Positions 44,473-56,774 of a DNA stretch of 64,000 bases are shown here, in pieces. A program made the position numbers and the translations under genes. The notes beneath the pieces are model-generated. The model saw only the letters and a list, made by a program, of their open reading frames with translations. It had not been told where the DNA came from and searched no databases. The DNA comes from Aquatica leii. Its lineage: Eukaryota; Arthropoda; Insecta; Coleoptera; Lampyridae. The stretch covers positions 67,205,389 to 67,269,388 of the forward strand of contig CM069435.1 in NCBI GenBank assembly GCA_035610365.1, given 5' to 3'. Every line of letters begins with the position of its first letter. Positions within the stretch are counted from its first letter, which is position 1.

Positions 44473-47244
44473 GTCATCCGGCAAGCGATCATCCCAAGAT
44501 ATTTGTAATAACCAAAGTTTTTGTATTATTAATTTTACAAAAATAATAACAGGCGCTATCATACCTAACGGGTCAAATAGTTTTGAAATTGACGACAACA
44601 TTTGTCGTTTTGTTATTGGCACCTGATTAATAACGCTTGTATTAAATGTGAGCGTATCTGTAGCGCTATTCCAAACTAAACCTAACATTTTATGTTCTGA
44701 ATTAAAATTTAAAACTTTAAATTTATCGGTATCTTTTACATCATTATTTAACTGTTCTAAAACAATTTTACTATTTGATCTAAATTTTCTAAGAGGAAAG
44801 CATCCTTTATTTAATACGGCAACAAGACGCTTTGTTAAATCAATTGCTTTCTCTACAGTATCAGTTCCGAATAAGAAATCGTCTATATAACAATTATTTT
44901 TTATAACGTTTTTTACATCTAAATCATTTGTTTCTTTTGCTAACTCGAATAAACAACGTACGGCTAAAAAGGGTGCAGCTTTAGTACCGAAAACAAGTCG
45001 TAGCATTTCATATTCGTTAATATCTTCATTACTATTTTGTCTCCACAGAACTTTTTGTAACTTACGGTCTTGTTCATTAATTAAAATTTGCCTATACATT
45101 TTTGTGATATCACCCGAAACAACTATTTTGAAAGTACGAAATTCAATAAGTATAGATAGCAAATCGCGTTGTAAAATGCGTCCATTCAATTGTAAATTAT
45201 TAAGTGAAAACCCACTATCACTAGGAACACTCATATCGAATACAATTCTAAGTTGCGTTGTTAACGAATCTTTATAAATAGCAAAATGAGGAACGTAATA
45301 TTCTTTTTCGTTTTTATTAGATTCTTTTTTTACTAATTGCATATGGTCTAATTCAAGATACTCATTTATAAAGCTACTGTATTTGCGTTTTAAGTCTGGA
45401 TTTATATTCAATTTTTTTTCAAGCTTATAAAATCGCGTTTCGGCAATTTTTCGGGAATTTCCTAATTTATTAAGGTCTTCTATTATCGGCAATTTTACTA
45501 CAAAACGCCCGTCTTGTGTACGATACGTATGTTTTTTAAAATGACTTTCGCATAATAATTCTTCCCGTGTAAATTTATCGTTGTTATCGTCAATTGATTC
45601 AACTTTCCAAAAACGTTCTAGTTCATCTTTTAGATCGTCATGTTTATTAATCTGCACGAAATTACAGGCAACTAAATGTTTTAAAACGGCATCAGGTAAT
45701 TTTCCTGAAACAATAAAACCTAACTGTGTTTCTTGAAGAATCGGCAAATTTTTTCCTAACTTAATTTGTTTAGGTAACAAGATATCATAAAATAAATCTA
45801 CTCCTAATAATACATCGACTTCTCCCGGCTCATAAAATTTTGGATCAGCTAAGTAAAGATTAGCAGGAATATTTAATTTGTCTTTGTTTATTTTAACACT
45901 AGGTATTTTAGGACTCAAATTGTTTATCACAAGCACGTCAATAGATTGATTAAATTTATTAAATCGCGAAATTACTTTTAGTTTACACATCTGATTTAAA
46001 TTTGTAATATTTTGATTAATTCCGCAAACGGCTACATTTGTACTTGTAGTTTTTAATTTTAATTTATTACATAAAGATTGAGATATTATTGATATATTAC
46101 TACCAGCATCTAAGATGACCCTGGCGGTACAAATGTTACTATTTTCGGCTTGAAGTTTTATAACTGCTGTAGATAACAAAGTTTGCGAAATAGAATGACA
46201 TGCAAGTGATAATTGTTTTTCTTCGGAAGTTGAAGGTTCGCTGTTTAACGATATATTTAGTTCCGTAATACTCTCATTTACTGGGACATTTTTTGGTTTA
46301 TTTAAATTTAAGTGTAGCATACCGTGATGCTTACGTTTGCAAATACTGCACGGCGGTTTTCGGCATTGATAAGTAAAATGAAACGGCTTGAGGCAGTTTA
46401 AACAATAATTTAAGCTTTTTATTTCTTGTGTTCGTTCATGTACGCTTAAGTTTTTAAATTTTGGGCAAATGGTTACGGGATGTTTAGCATTATTACAAAT
46501 TAAACAATTATTTTCATAAGCGTTAACGAATGATTTTAATGTACGTGGCGTTTCTCGTTTTTGTGCCCCTTGTATAGAATCTAACACGTTAGCTCGCGTA
46601 TGCAAAAAACTTTTAAATTGTTCTAAATTTGGTATTTCGTCGTTTTTTGATTTTTCCCATTCAATTAATGTTTTTTCATCTAGTTTTTGACTAACGATAT
46701 AAATAACAAGTGTATCCCACGTTTCTACCGGTTGTTTTAACTGTTTTAGTGCGTATAAATGCTTTGAAAAATCGTCAATTAATTTTCGAATTTTATAGGG
46801 ATTTTCATTATTAACCTTTTCTAAATTAAATAATGATTTACCATGACTGTTAATTAATAAACGCGAATTATTATAACGTTCACATAACGTTTTATATGCA
46901 ACTTCATAATTTTGTGAAGATCGTACATCTGTTTTCGTAATTCTTTCTAAAATAATTTTAGCTTCGGCTAGTATTTTAAAATAAGTATTTTCAAACTCGA
47001 TAAACTCATCATCGCTATCGCATGACTTTAGAAATTCTTTGTATAGCGAATCAAAAGAATGTAATCGCGTTTCTAATTCAACACGGTCGATTTCTTGTAT
47101 TAATGAATTATTAGCACCTTTTTCTTTTAAATTTTGTACAAAACTACTAAAATTTTCTACAGACGCAAGTATGCGTCGTTTATTACTGATAACTAGATCG
47201 CAATCTGGTGAACTTTCGTCTTTGTTGTTTTTATTACGGCCCAT
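44473..47244 (-). CDS. BEL gag, protease and reverse transcriptase
   Basis: ATG at 47244. About 925 BEL codons before the frame runs into the inserted LINE. The N-terminal gag domain (about residues 30-240) is of the BEL type (DUF1759-like; LINSHGKSLFNLEK). Three Cys/His clusters follow: CLICNNAKHPVTIC, CLNCLKPFHFTYQC, CSICKRKHHGMLH. The protease is at ARVILDAGSNISIIS and LLGVDLFYDIL. RT: LRIVFDMSVPSDSG, VVSGDITKMYRQI, NCYIDDFLFGTD (YIDD) and KRQMLSSISKLFDPLGMIAP. The frame is uninterrupted and all catalytic motifs are visible. The piece ends at the LINE junction after LPDDINK. Confidence 0.93.
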
Positions 47245-47363
47245 GGTAAATAATAATTGTTTATAAATGGAAATATAGGAAAGGTACTCACACTTTTAAT
47301 GGACGTGTTAACGGCGTTTGTTCTTGGCGGTGGCAGACAGCTACCTTTATCTCCTGTATGATA

Positions 47364-47522
47364 GGTTACTAAACGGCAGGAATCGGCAGAGTTACAGCTA
47401 CTGAACGGCAGGAATCGACGAATTACGGCTACTTAACGGCAGGAATCGATGAATTACGGCTACTTAACGGCAGGAATCGGCGAAATTACGGCAATTTGAC
47501 GGCATAAATCGGCTTCTGCACG
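47364..47522. repeat. 31-base tandem repeats in BEL leader
   Basis: Five units of 31-32 bases with core ACGGCAGGAATCG (47397-47427, 47428-47458 and 47459-47490 are clearest, with degenerate ends). They lie between the primer site and gag. Confidence 0.9.
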
Positions 47523-47617
47523 ATAAGAATTGGCAGAATTACAGCAACTTGCTTTACAAAAACGGCAACCAGGTTGATAGTTTTTTCTTCTTCTTCTTTA
47601 GTATTCTTAATCAGCAT

Positions 47618-47636
47618 CCGGCTCGCGAAGGACCAA
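47618..47636 (-). promoter_or_regulatory. BEL primer-binding site
   Basis: On the minus strand TTGGTCCTTCGCGAGCCGG lies a few bases after the 5' LTR. TGGTCCTTCG...CCGG is the usual BEL-family primer site. Confidence 0.8.
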
Positions 47637-47641
47637 AAAGT

Positions 47642-47841
47642 TGTATCGGCTTTTATACCAATAAGAATACTTAAAGGAAATAATATTTATTCTAAATAAC
47701 TAACTATAACAACTGTTCTACAAGCAAGTTGAATGTTAACTAAACTGGTTTCAAAAACGTATATATTCAAAACTTAACAATGTGCGCAACGCGCTTAAAT
47801 ATTAATAATAATAATTTTATTTTATATTCGGTGAATGAACA
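47642..47841 (-). repeat. BEL 5' LTR
   Basis: Identical by eye to 38198-38397; followed by GTTAG. Confidence 0.95.
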
Positions 47842-47846
47842 GTTAG

Positions 47847-48457
47847 ATTTATTGGTGACTTGACCATGACTGTTTAGAAACACAATGAATATTTTGCTTC
47901 TGCAGTAACAATACGACATATTTACTTCTAACATAATTTTCTTAGATTATAAACCTACTTTAACTAAATTGATTTAATACAGCACAATTATAATCGACAT
48001 ATGTCAATTAGTAGTAAAGTTTTATTATTTTACTAAATATGTTGAAATCTTAAAGTTTGCTGATTTACTAGATTTCTTTTTTAATTTTAAAACTTTAGGG
48101 TTCTTGATAAAGGTATATAGTATGCAAATGACACCCTAGCGTATATCACTGGTTTAGAAATACAACAAAGAATCTTAGAATCCTATGTTGTTAATAAAAC
48201 TTTTTTTTCAACTTAGTTATAATTTATTTATAATAGTAAAAACTAGTTAAAATTTATTTATAATTTGCAATTTAACAAAATAAATTAAAACATAATCAAA
48301 TTATACTGTATTAATATTTACCATACAAAAATATTTACGTTAGTTAAAATTCTTTTATAATTGTTTTGTTTGTACAATAGTTGTATATTTAAATAATTTT
48401 TATCAAAATATTTTATATAAAAAAGATATATGTGTTAAATTTTTATTTTAAAATTAA
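47847..48457. other. AT-rich spacer, no gene seen
   Basis: No feature recognised between the young BEL element and the older one. Confidence 0.45.
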
Positions 48458-48723
48458 GTTATTTTGTAGTTGGGTTATGCATTTCTGACGCGTCAAGGTA
48501 AATTTTGATTTTAGACTACAAAATTCGATGAATAACGATGGAGAATACAAGCTTTGTTATAATCAATTTATTTTTCATATTGAAATTCTCATGTTATTTC
48601 TTATTATATTTATAAAAGACACTTCTATTGTAAAATTACTATCATTGTTTTGAATTTACTTCTTCTGTTGTTTGCGTATACAAGTTTATACGTTTTAATT
48701 AATCATTTTTACGTGTCACAAAA

Positions 48724-48960
48724 ATGGCGACGAACAATAAAGAAATCAAACGCATTTTAGCCAATATAAATTTAATCACCTAAAAGTTTAATAAATCTAA
48801 AGATAATTTGAATTTTTTAGATACTAAAGAAATAAATCAGTCGGTAGTGGAAGCCTTGTCTATTCGATTAGATCAAATAAAACCCGTTGCGGATAAGTAT
48901 GGTAAATTTGAAGAAACGTATATTTCTTTTATACAGAGGCTTTTATATTACAAAAAAAAA
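48724..48960 (+). pseudogene. BEL gag N-terminal fragment
   Basis: ATG at 48724 with MATNNKEIKRILANINLIT, then a TAA at 48781, and the frame resumes with INQSVVEALSIRLDQIKPV and KYGKFEETYISF, a BEL gag beginning. Sequence after about 48960 is unreadable until 49180-49260. Confidence 0.6.
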
Positions 48961-49639
48961 TTTCAGAGAACAAACACGTGTTAAAATTATTCTCCTCCTT
49001 TAACTAATCAATCGCATCCACGTACAAGCAAACTTAATATTAAATTGCCAGTGTTATCAGTTCCAATTTCAACGCCCACTATTTCGAAATTAATAATTTT
49101 TACAAAACAATTATTTTTCTAATTGATAATAACAATAATTGATGAAAAGTTTGTTTTTATTTATAACAATCATTACAGACTCCTGCTAAAGAATGTGTAC
49201 AAGAGTTACCTATAACTTCAAGTAATTATCAAATTGCATTGCAAATGTTAAAAGACAGGTACAGTAACAAAAAACGAATAATTTTTTTTTATTTAGAAAG
49301 TATACTTGAAACTAATAAATTGCATTAAGTTGAACAAACCTACACGTTATAACTTGTCTTCTGAATTTATAGAATGTAAGGATTAATTTATTTCATTAAA
49401 AACTTAAGCATTTCTCGATGCGTCATTCCACACTCTTCTTCTTCTTTTGTTCTGTTTTAATTTCTAAGCTTAAATTATGTGCATGTTTGTTACTATCAGA
49501 GGTGATGGAAAAGGTAGAAATTTCCTAAGGATTAAACTCCCCTAAACGTTTTTTTTAACTGATTCAAAAATAGAGCTTGCTTGCAAACAGATAAAAACTA
49601 TTTGTAGCAAATTGAGTTGCTGCAATCCAAGGAAAATAT

Positions 49640-51250
49640 GAATCAATGGTTTGGAATTATGTAGATACCCTTAATAATTTTGCTGATTTTATCACTAGAG
49701 GTTTTTTAGTAAAGAACTTAATCTGGCATGAATTTTGGTGGCATGGACCTACGTTTCTAAAGAAAAACGATAATCCTTCTACCAATAATATAATATTTTT
49801 TTTTAAATTTGAAGGACTTGAAAATGAAAAACAGCTAACTGTCTTTTTGAATGCTGTAACAGTGACAAACAATTTAGGGATTTTTAATAAATGTTCTTCT
49901 CTTACTAAACTACATAGGGTGATAGTTTATATTATAAGATTTGTGTCAAATTGTAGACGCCCTGTTGCAGAACGGATTGTCACGGTTGTTTCTATCAAAG
50001 AGTTAAAAAGTTTATTAAACCATTTAATTAAATTATGCTAAATGAAATTTTTTTACATAAAACATTCTTTTAATTTAAATAAAGCCATATCATATAATAT
50101 AAACTATTGTATTTAAATCCTTTATGGATGCAAATAAAATCTTAAGAGTTGACGGTCGAATTAAAAATTCATCTTTTAGTTTTGACCAGAAATGTCTTAT
50201 ATTACTACCTAAACATCATCAGTTTACTAATTTAATAATGACTTACTGTCGTATCTCATTAATGGATTGTGGCGCTCAACAATTATTATAGAGAAAGACA
50301 CTGGCCTTTGTGTGGCAGAAGCGTAGCAAAAATTAGATCTTGCATTAGTTACTCCTACTTTTAAAGATCCCTTAATGGATAGTTTGCTTTTAAAACGTTT
50401 ACAATACAATTATCCAGTGGTTTATAAGACCGGTGTCGATTACGCTGGTTCTATAATGATTCCATAACGCAAAACAAGAAGTTCAAAACTGATAACGGCG
50501 TTCATTTCTTTGTTTATTAGCTTATTTACTAAAGCCGTATATTTACATTTAGTTACAGATTTGTCTTCTGATAGTATTTTATTCGTATTTAAGAGATTTG
50601 TTATTCGTTGAAGCAAACCGTAATCTATATCGAGTGACAATGCTAAAAATTTTGTAAGAGCTTATAATCAATTAAAAGAAATAAAAAATTCTTAAAAACG
50701 CCTGACGTACAAAATAACATTACTGAGTTTTTGTAAAATCAAGGCATTAAATGGAAATTTATTGTTGCTCATCCGCTTCATAAAAGAAGAATACGGGAAG
50801 CAAATATAAATTTGGCAAAATTCCTCTTAAGAAGAGTATTAGGTAATAAAACTTTGAAGATTTATACACAGTGCTTGTTTAAATAGACTGTTTTAAATTT
50901 AACACCGCTATATCTTTTATTGTCAAACCCTTCCGACTTAAGCCCGCTAACGCCTGGTCATTTTATACTGGGTAAGCTCTTTTGCGCATTACCTAAAAAA
51001 ATCTATTAAATGTTAAAGAAAAATCCCTTATTGGAGAAGTTGTTCCCGAATTATAAAGAAGAACTAAATGGTTTCAACGACTTCCAGATTTGCTGCAAAT
51101 AAACAGCCTCGTGTTAACAAAGGAAGATAATTTACCACCGTTGTCGTGGCTCTTAGGTCAAGACGGTGTTATCTGTAACGTAGATTTGAAAGTTTTAAGT
51201 TATCATATTACAACTTGTTCTGTAGATAAACTATGTATTTTGCCAATGTA
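49640..51250 (+). pseudogene. BEL RNase H end and integrase, decayed
   Basis: 49646-50041 reads WNYVDTLNNFADFITRGFLV then FWWHGPTFLKKN, the junction after RNase H in BEL pol. The integrase follows with shifts: ILRVDGRIKNSSFS (50135), LPKHHQFTNLIM, then GVDYAGSIMIP (50437), ITAFISLFI, FTKAVYLHLVTDLSSDS, later GIKWKFIVAHPLHK, a LTPGHFILG motif (50950) and LTKEDNLPPLSWLLGQDG (51115). There are stops throughout. Confidence 0.75.
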
Positions 51251-51699
51251 ATTTAAATTTTTTTCTATCTAAGTATTGTTACTGATGTTGAAATCTATCG
51301 GATTTCAAAACGGACAGTGTTATTTTGTACTTGCGCTACGCTCTTTTGGCGGGCCAAAGTAAATTTTGATTTTATTATGCAATATTCTGTTAATAACGGT
51401 AGAGAATACAAGCTTTGTTACAATCAATTTATTTGTCATATTGACCTTACTTCCAACTTTAAAATTCAAAAACAATTAAGAACAATGCGGTAAACAGTTT
51501 ATTAAAACTTAAGTTTTTTTGTAACTGCTTTTACTGTCTTTGTACCATTTTCTTTTTCATTTTAAGTTATTTTATTTATTAATTTTGACTATTATGTTTT
51601 TTTTATTTTTTCTATTTTTATTTTTAAAAAAGTTCAACTAATTAAATTAACAGAGAAGAAAAATTATTCTCTGACACGATCTTAATTTTTTGTATAGTT

Positions 51700-53026
51700 T
51701 GACATTAAGTTTATAAATGCATTTTAATACTTACATATATTTATTAAAAACGATTTTTGTTGACAACCAATGAAACTTTTGTTACCAATTTAGTATTAAT
51801 AAAAAATACATCTGAGTGCAAAATAAATAACAGTGATTTTCAAGAAAGTTTCCAACAAACTACACTTAAAATTTAAAATGCGTTGTACATTCCAAGCTCA
51901 AATCTTAAACTGTTAAAGTTTACACAAGCACAACTTGAAAATTATATATTTATTTACTTAAAAACAACGTACTATTTTTTTATAAATATTAAACACTATG
52001 CAATTAAGCTTTGCTGTTTTTTATTTAAAAAGTTCTTTTATTATAAAAAATTTAATAAACTTAGTTTACAAATAATTTTTAAAATAGCTTTTGAGCTGAT
52101 TATTTTATGTTTGACATTAATTACAGAATTTAATTGTTAAAAAGAAATTTAAATTGCAAGAACGTAATAAGTTATATTTTTAATAATTTACAATGTTTTG
52201 CTTTTAGATTTTAAAAACGTTCATTAGCCGTTAGAGACAAACAATCCCTAAGGCATCCTATAAAGCCAGCGATTTTTTCCATTAAATTACTAGTTCAATA
52301 ATAATAAAAATATTAAGTTTTTTATGTTGAATATAAAATATAAGAAAATTAATATTTTATAAAATCTTGAATACTAATTCAATCAATTTTTCTTTATATC
52401 TTTTCAAGAAGATTAGATTTCGTTATGTTACAGACTTAAACTTCATTATCTAACGGTAACATTTGTGCATCTAATTGAATATTTTATAGTATTATATAAA
52501 GACTTCTTTAATTTTTTTAGCTGATTAAAATATGTTTTAATGCAATCTGCTTTTTTAAATGTTATTACGTCAAAGATTGCTCTTTTGCATTGTCTTGATC
52601 GTATAACAATAATTACTTTTTCGATTATTTTTTTTAACTGTAATTAATATTTTTTTAATTCATTTAAACATTATTAATAAGAATTTTTCTTAAATTATAA
52701 CAAAAAAATAAATATGCTGTCTTTAAAAGTATTAACAACATGTAATTTTTTTTAAAAACAAATCAAACGACCTGCTCTTAAAAAAATTGCGTCTTCTGCC
52801 AACAAAAAAATTTACTAGATTTGTCCTGGGAAGCTAATGCGCTTGAGTCTTTTGATTTACTGAAGAAGTTATCTAAATTAAAAACTATGGGTCACTAGAT
52901 AAATAGCTGAGTCAAGATTACAATAAAATTTTATTTTTTATTAAATTCTTAGATATAGCAAACAAATGTCCTTATTTTATATTCATCGAAAATAATTATT
53001 TTAAATTAAAATTAACGGCTGTATTG
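51700..53026. other. AT-rich spacer, no clear gene
   Basis: Very AT-rich. A slightly more complex stretch at 52765-52900 could be a worn scrap of coding sequence but matches nothing I can name. Confidence 0.4.
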
Positions 53027-53838
53027 TGTAACGACGCTACCGATTTTCTTTATAAGTGGGGATAAAAGGTATATCGCTGTCAAACGTCCATTTTTACTTT
53101 TTCTTTATCGTTGAGAAGTCCCTGTAAACCTTCGTTTACCTGGGTGTTATTTTAAGACATATAAGTAGTTTTCTTTTTGTTGAATTTTACGGTTTTAGCG
53201 AATGCGCTAAGGAAAGCGTATTCCAGTTATTGAACAGATTCGACGATTGAATTAATTACGCGACGTTCGCAGGTAGTCAAGCAGTTCTTAAAGCTGGCAT
53301 CGTCACGTTATCTTTTACGTTTTTATGTCGAGTTTCGAGGGATTGCCATGCTGTTTTTGTACCCGTTTATGTTTGGGATATGTATCTAACCTGTGAATTC
53401 CACCTAGTTTAACGTAATTGAAAGAGACGAGAGCAGGCTCACACCTGTATCAGTATTGTATTACTTTGTTAAATTACTTTATGCACATTATTTGGTATAG
53501 CATATACTTATTACTTTACTTATGTCAGCCTTGCACATACTACTTTTTAGTAACGTAGAATTTTGCTTTATGTAATTTATATCAATTGTATTTATTACCC
53601 ACCAGCCTTCAGCACATTAACATATTTTATGTAATAACGTTAGACCATTATGACTTAAATTTACTTTCAGTCGCAAACTTTATATCATCTGTAACAGATT
53701 TAAACAGGGTTTGTATTAAGTGATATTAATTTGTTTTAGCGCCTTTTTAATTTAGAGTAAAATTAGCAACACCAAAACTTGCGATCCGCTTGCCGATACA
53801 ACTGAGCTAATTTAAGTTGCAAAAAAATTCCTGTAACA
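53027..53838 (+). repeat. Old gypsy LTR
   Basis: Starts TGTAACGACGCTACCGATTT (compare the young LTR start TGTTACGGTCGGATTTTC) and ends CCTGTAACA. Shares blocks with 14376-15930 and with 54240-54450. Confidence 0.75.
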
Positions 53839-53856
53839 AAATTTGACGCCCAACTG
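53839..53856 (+). promoter_or_regulatory. Primer-binding site of old gypsy copy
   Basis: TTTGACGCCCAACTG follows the LTR end; compare TTGGCGACCCAACT in the young element and TTTGACGCTTAACTATC at 57078. Confidence 0.6.
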
Positions 53857-54105
53857 TATAGAACTTCATTTCGTATGTGCGGTTCTAATTCCTTATATTT
53901 TTATTGATTCTTTATTTTTTAATTGTCTTTAGTGGGTTTCACTTGCCTACATTTTGCTGCCTTTTAGTAGTACGTAGGCTGATTTTATTTGGTTATCGAC
54001 TTCCTTCAATTTTAATTGTATTTTTAGTCAGGCACGTGCTGATGGATTTTTGTTTTGGGTTACTACTTTGATTAGTTTAGTGTTTTATGTTTAATTATTT
54101 TAAAT

Positions 54106-54215
54106 ATGTATTCTTCAGACGAAGAATTATCACTTCTTACTTTTTCAGAATCTGATTTGGAAACGAATTTAACAGATTGGAATGTTACATTATTTACTTA
54201 TAGAGGGTCTTATTT
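54106..54215 (+). pseudogene. Gypsy gag fragment, copy A
   Basis: ATG at 54106 then YSSDEELSLLTFSESDLETN and LTDWNVTLF. Corresponds to the PPLLTSSDSEAE...AKWNLTFSG stretch of the young gag. Cut off at about 54215, where LTR-like sequence resumes. Confidence 0.6.
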
Positions 54216-54239
54216 GTATTGACTTTGCTGTGTTTGTCT

Positions 54240-54450
54240 TTAGCATAATCGGAAGGGACGAAATAAAACTCGCACTTGTATAAGTATTGTATTATTTTGC
54301 TAAATTACATTATGCACATTATTTGGTATACCATATATCGTTCTTGCATTTATAGTTATTACTTGTACGTACTACATCTTAGTAACGTAGAGTTTTGCTT
54401 TATGTAATTTGTTTCAATTGTATTCATTAGCCGTCAGTCTTCATCATATT
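54240..54450 (+). repeat. LTR middle piece left of insertion
   Basis: Closely matches 53435-53630 (CTCGCACTTGTATAAGTATTG, TTATGCACATTATTTGGTAT, AGTAACGTAGAGTTTTGC). It stops at CATATTAAC near 54450. Confidence 0.75.
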
Positions 54451-55081
54451 AACTCTTTCAAGGGCAGAAGATTCGCCAGAATATTTGTGCAATGTGTGAA
54501 TCAATTCAAAAAAATGAAAATTATGAAAAAAAAGTTGAATATATTGTAAAAATGGTCATAAATTTTAGTAAAAGACTAAGATTAGGTAAGCAATAATTGC
54601 ATTTATATTTACATTAGAAATATAATTTAAAAACAAAACATATGACGTCATCTCTGACTATTTGTTTACACCATAAAGAAGCTCTTTATATGATGGTTTA
54701 AATAACAGACCACCAAACAGAATAGAATAGGTCTGTCAAATACACAATATGAATACAACTACCGCGCGCATTGTTCACATTTTTTTGGTAGTTTATTTTT
54801 CGCACCACCACCCCTGAAAAAGTTAACTTATTAGTGTTAAAAACACTTATAGGAAGCTTAATTCGAAAGCTCGTGTAACGAAACGATAAAACGCTCAGAT
54901 AAAACAAATCATCTGGACCTTGCGGTGGTGACCAATTTCACTTCATTTTTTGCATTTTTCGGATGCAGTGTTTATTATTATTAATCAAGATATTCCGTAT
55001 GATTCGTTTTATGGTTTAAAAATATATTAAGTCTTAATTGCAGAATTAGATCCGCGCAAACTTCCGCTTTGTACACTGCAA

Positions 55082-55372
55082 GGACGGTACAATATAGATA
55101 AAAATTACACATAAACAATTTATTGATCACAAAATTTACTACAAAAAAGTCCGCAGGAGTGTGTAATTATATCTAATAGTTTAAGAGTTTTTATTTATAT
55201 TATTATTTATTTTTATATTTTTATTGTAATTTTTGTGCAACTTTGCAGACGTGTATCTTCTAAACTATTGAAGGTAATTGTACCCTTCCGCTGACTTTTT
55301 ATAGTAAATTTTGTCTTCTATGAAAATGTTTATGTGCAACTTTTCTCTATCTTGCACTGTTTTAGGGTAATA
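55082..55372. repeat. Foldback repeat (MITE-like)
   Basis: Arm 55082-55192 and arm 55261-55372 are inverse complements at roughly 70-80% by eye, sharing blocks such as CACATAAACA, AAAATTTACTA and AATAGTTTA. A T-rich spacer of about 70 bases separates them. There is no ORF. It could be a degenerate foldback DNA element or a source of hairpin RNA. Confidence 0.65.
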
Positions 55373-56383
55373 GTTTATTGATTATTTTTAGTTATTAAGC
55401 ACATAATTTCAATCCAAAATATGTGGCGTTTTTGATGCAGGAATGATTTACAGGAAAAACAACTCTTATGGCACCGACAAAGCTACCCTTAGTCGCAAAA
55501 AAAGCCGCGGTGGTCATCAAAAGTTTTATGTTCTAATTTTAAAATGCATAAACGAAATAATTTAATAAACCTGATTTATAAAATTTTATAATAAAAACTA
55601 TCAGCAATTACTGGTTTAAATCATTAAAAATTTTACTATAAAGTAAATTTTGAATGTCAAGTAACAGTCAAGCAATTGTAAATATTATTAGCGTTATAAA
55701 TCAGTTAAGACTATAGAGAGGATTCATGTTATAGTAAAGTTTATTTTTTTAATGTTTTTTTATAGTCAGTAGCACATTTGCTTAATATTAATAGAAGAAA
55801 AAATTATAGAATCGGTAAATTTTTAAATTGTTAAGGGGATTCATTGTTATTGGTCAATTTATAATTGATTCAAATTACCAGTCCACCAATGAAAAATTCG
55901 TTAACTTTCAAAATGTATTTTTTACATATGTTTCGAGCTTTAAAATAATGAAGCTCGTCTTTAGAAAGGACTACAAAAATATTTACAACTTATAAAACGT
56001 TAAAATTATAAAAAAATTTTTAACTTACATTTTTTGAAAAATGTGAAATGTGAAAATTTGTAACTAGATAATTAAAAAATCTAAGTTTTACAAAATGTTA
56101 ACGGTCAATTATTTCAAAAAAAGAAGATGCAATTTAGAAACAAATCTAAAAAAAATTAAGTTTAAAATTATAATTGAAATTCGTTTGATTGTTCAACCAA
56201 AAATTTTTATTTGATATTTTAATATAAATCATTGTAGATAGCTATAAACGATGGTAAATACGTTGAGTTAGTTTAACACCCGCGAAATTCAAAATAAACT
56301 TTAAAAAATTCGTCGGGATAAAACCACAACGTAAAAGGACATTGGCGGTGAGCAATGTCAATTCAATTGTGTAAACGCCACCA

Positions 56384-56445
56384 GAGTGAACTACTAGACA
56401 GCTGTTTCGCCCTTTTGGGGCTCATCAGTAGTAGGAGATACACTC
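56384..56445 (-). ncRNA. Hammerhead ribozyme, type I, complete
   Basis: On the minus strand all core parts are present in order: CUGAUGA, stem II GCCC/GGGC closed by CAAAA, GAAA, a very short self-complementary stem III (ACAGCUGU), then the cleavage triplet GUC. Stem I pairs CUACUA with UAGUAG; beyond an internal loop an outer helix GAGUG/CACUC forms. Cleavage is expected between plus-strand positions 56397 and 56396. Type I hammerheads with minimal stem III are known from Penelope-like elements and retrozymes, where two copies act together as a dimer. Confidence 0.87.
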
Positions 56446-56550
56446 TAATGTTGTTCCCACAATTGCATTAACGCCTCTTATAGCTTTATAATTAAATACA
56501 ACGAAGTTACCATTCAAAAGTGTTTGATGGCAGAGCCATCTCATAGTATA
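56411..56550. repeat. Inverted repeat arm 1
   Basis: Inverse complement of 56775-56909, about 97% by eye, over roughly 130 bases, with about 225 bases between the arms. Includes the CTGATGAG half of the ribozyme. Confidence 0.9.
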
Positions 56551-56575
56551 AATTTACTATGTGATTAAAATTAAC

Positions 56576-56774
56576 TGTAGATAGCTATAAACGATGGTAA
56601 ATACGTTAAGTTAGTTTAACACCCGCGAAATTCAAAATAAGCTTTGAAAAATTCGTCGGGATAGAACCACAACGTAAAAGGACATTGGGGGTGAGCAATG
56701 TCAATGCAATTGTGTAAACGCCACCAGAGTGAACTACTAGACAGCTGTTTCGCCTTTTTGGGGCTCATCAGTAG
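56576..56774 (-). repeat. Hammerhead-bearing repeat unit 2 (partial)
   Basis: About 95% identical by eye to the first part of unit 1 up to the ribozyme, then it switches into an inverted copy of unit 1 sequence at about 56775. Confidence 0.85.

Larger units (their letters stand above)
38198..47841 (-). mobile_element. BEL/Pao LTR retrotransposon, young, with nested LINE
   Basis: A 9.6 kb span including about 3.9 kb of inserted LINE. The 200-base LTRs appear identical, begin TGTTCATTC and end GCCGATACA on the minus strand, and are flanked by GTTAG (38193-38197 and 47842-47846). The primer site next to the right LTR is BEL-like. Gag, protease, RT, RNase H and integrase are all present in order. 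Besides the LINE, the only break I see is one nonsense codon at 39243-39245. Confidence 0.95.
48458..51690 (+). mobile_element. Old, deleted BEL/Pao element
   Basis: The 5' LTR start (GTTATTTTGTAGTTGGG, 48458) and 3' LTR start (TGTTATTTTGTACTTGCG, 51318) share about 130 bases, including GAGAATACAAGCTTTGTTA and CAATTTATTT. Between them are a gag start, then after a large deletion the end of RNase H and the integrase, all decayed. The right LTR end is uncertain. Confidence 0.7.
56233..56575 (-). repeat. Hammerhead-bearing repeat unit 1 (343 bases)
   Basis: Full unit, opening TGTAGATAGCTATAAACGAT in plus-strand reading. The same opening recurs at 56576, giving a period of 343. It contains the complete ribozyme at 56384-56445. 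Confidence 0.85.

Noticed and set aside
40560..44480. Target-site duplication of the nested LINE
   Set aside because: Similar A-rich strings (ATAAACA and ATAAAACA) lie at both ends, but the match is inexact and A-rich, so I do not claim one.
52765..52900. Possible scrap of a polyprotein
   Set aside because: The short readable run could not be aligned convincingly to any family.
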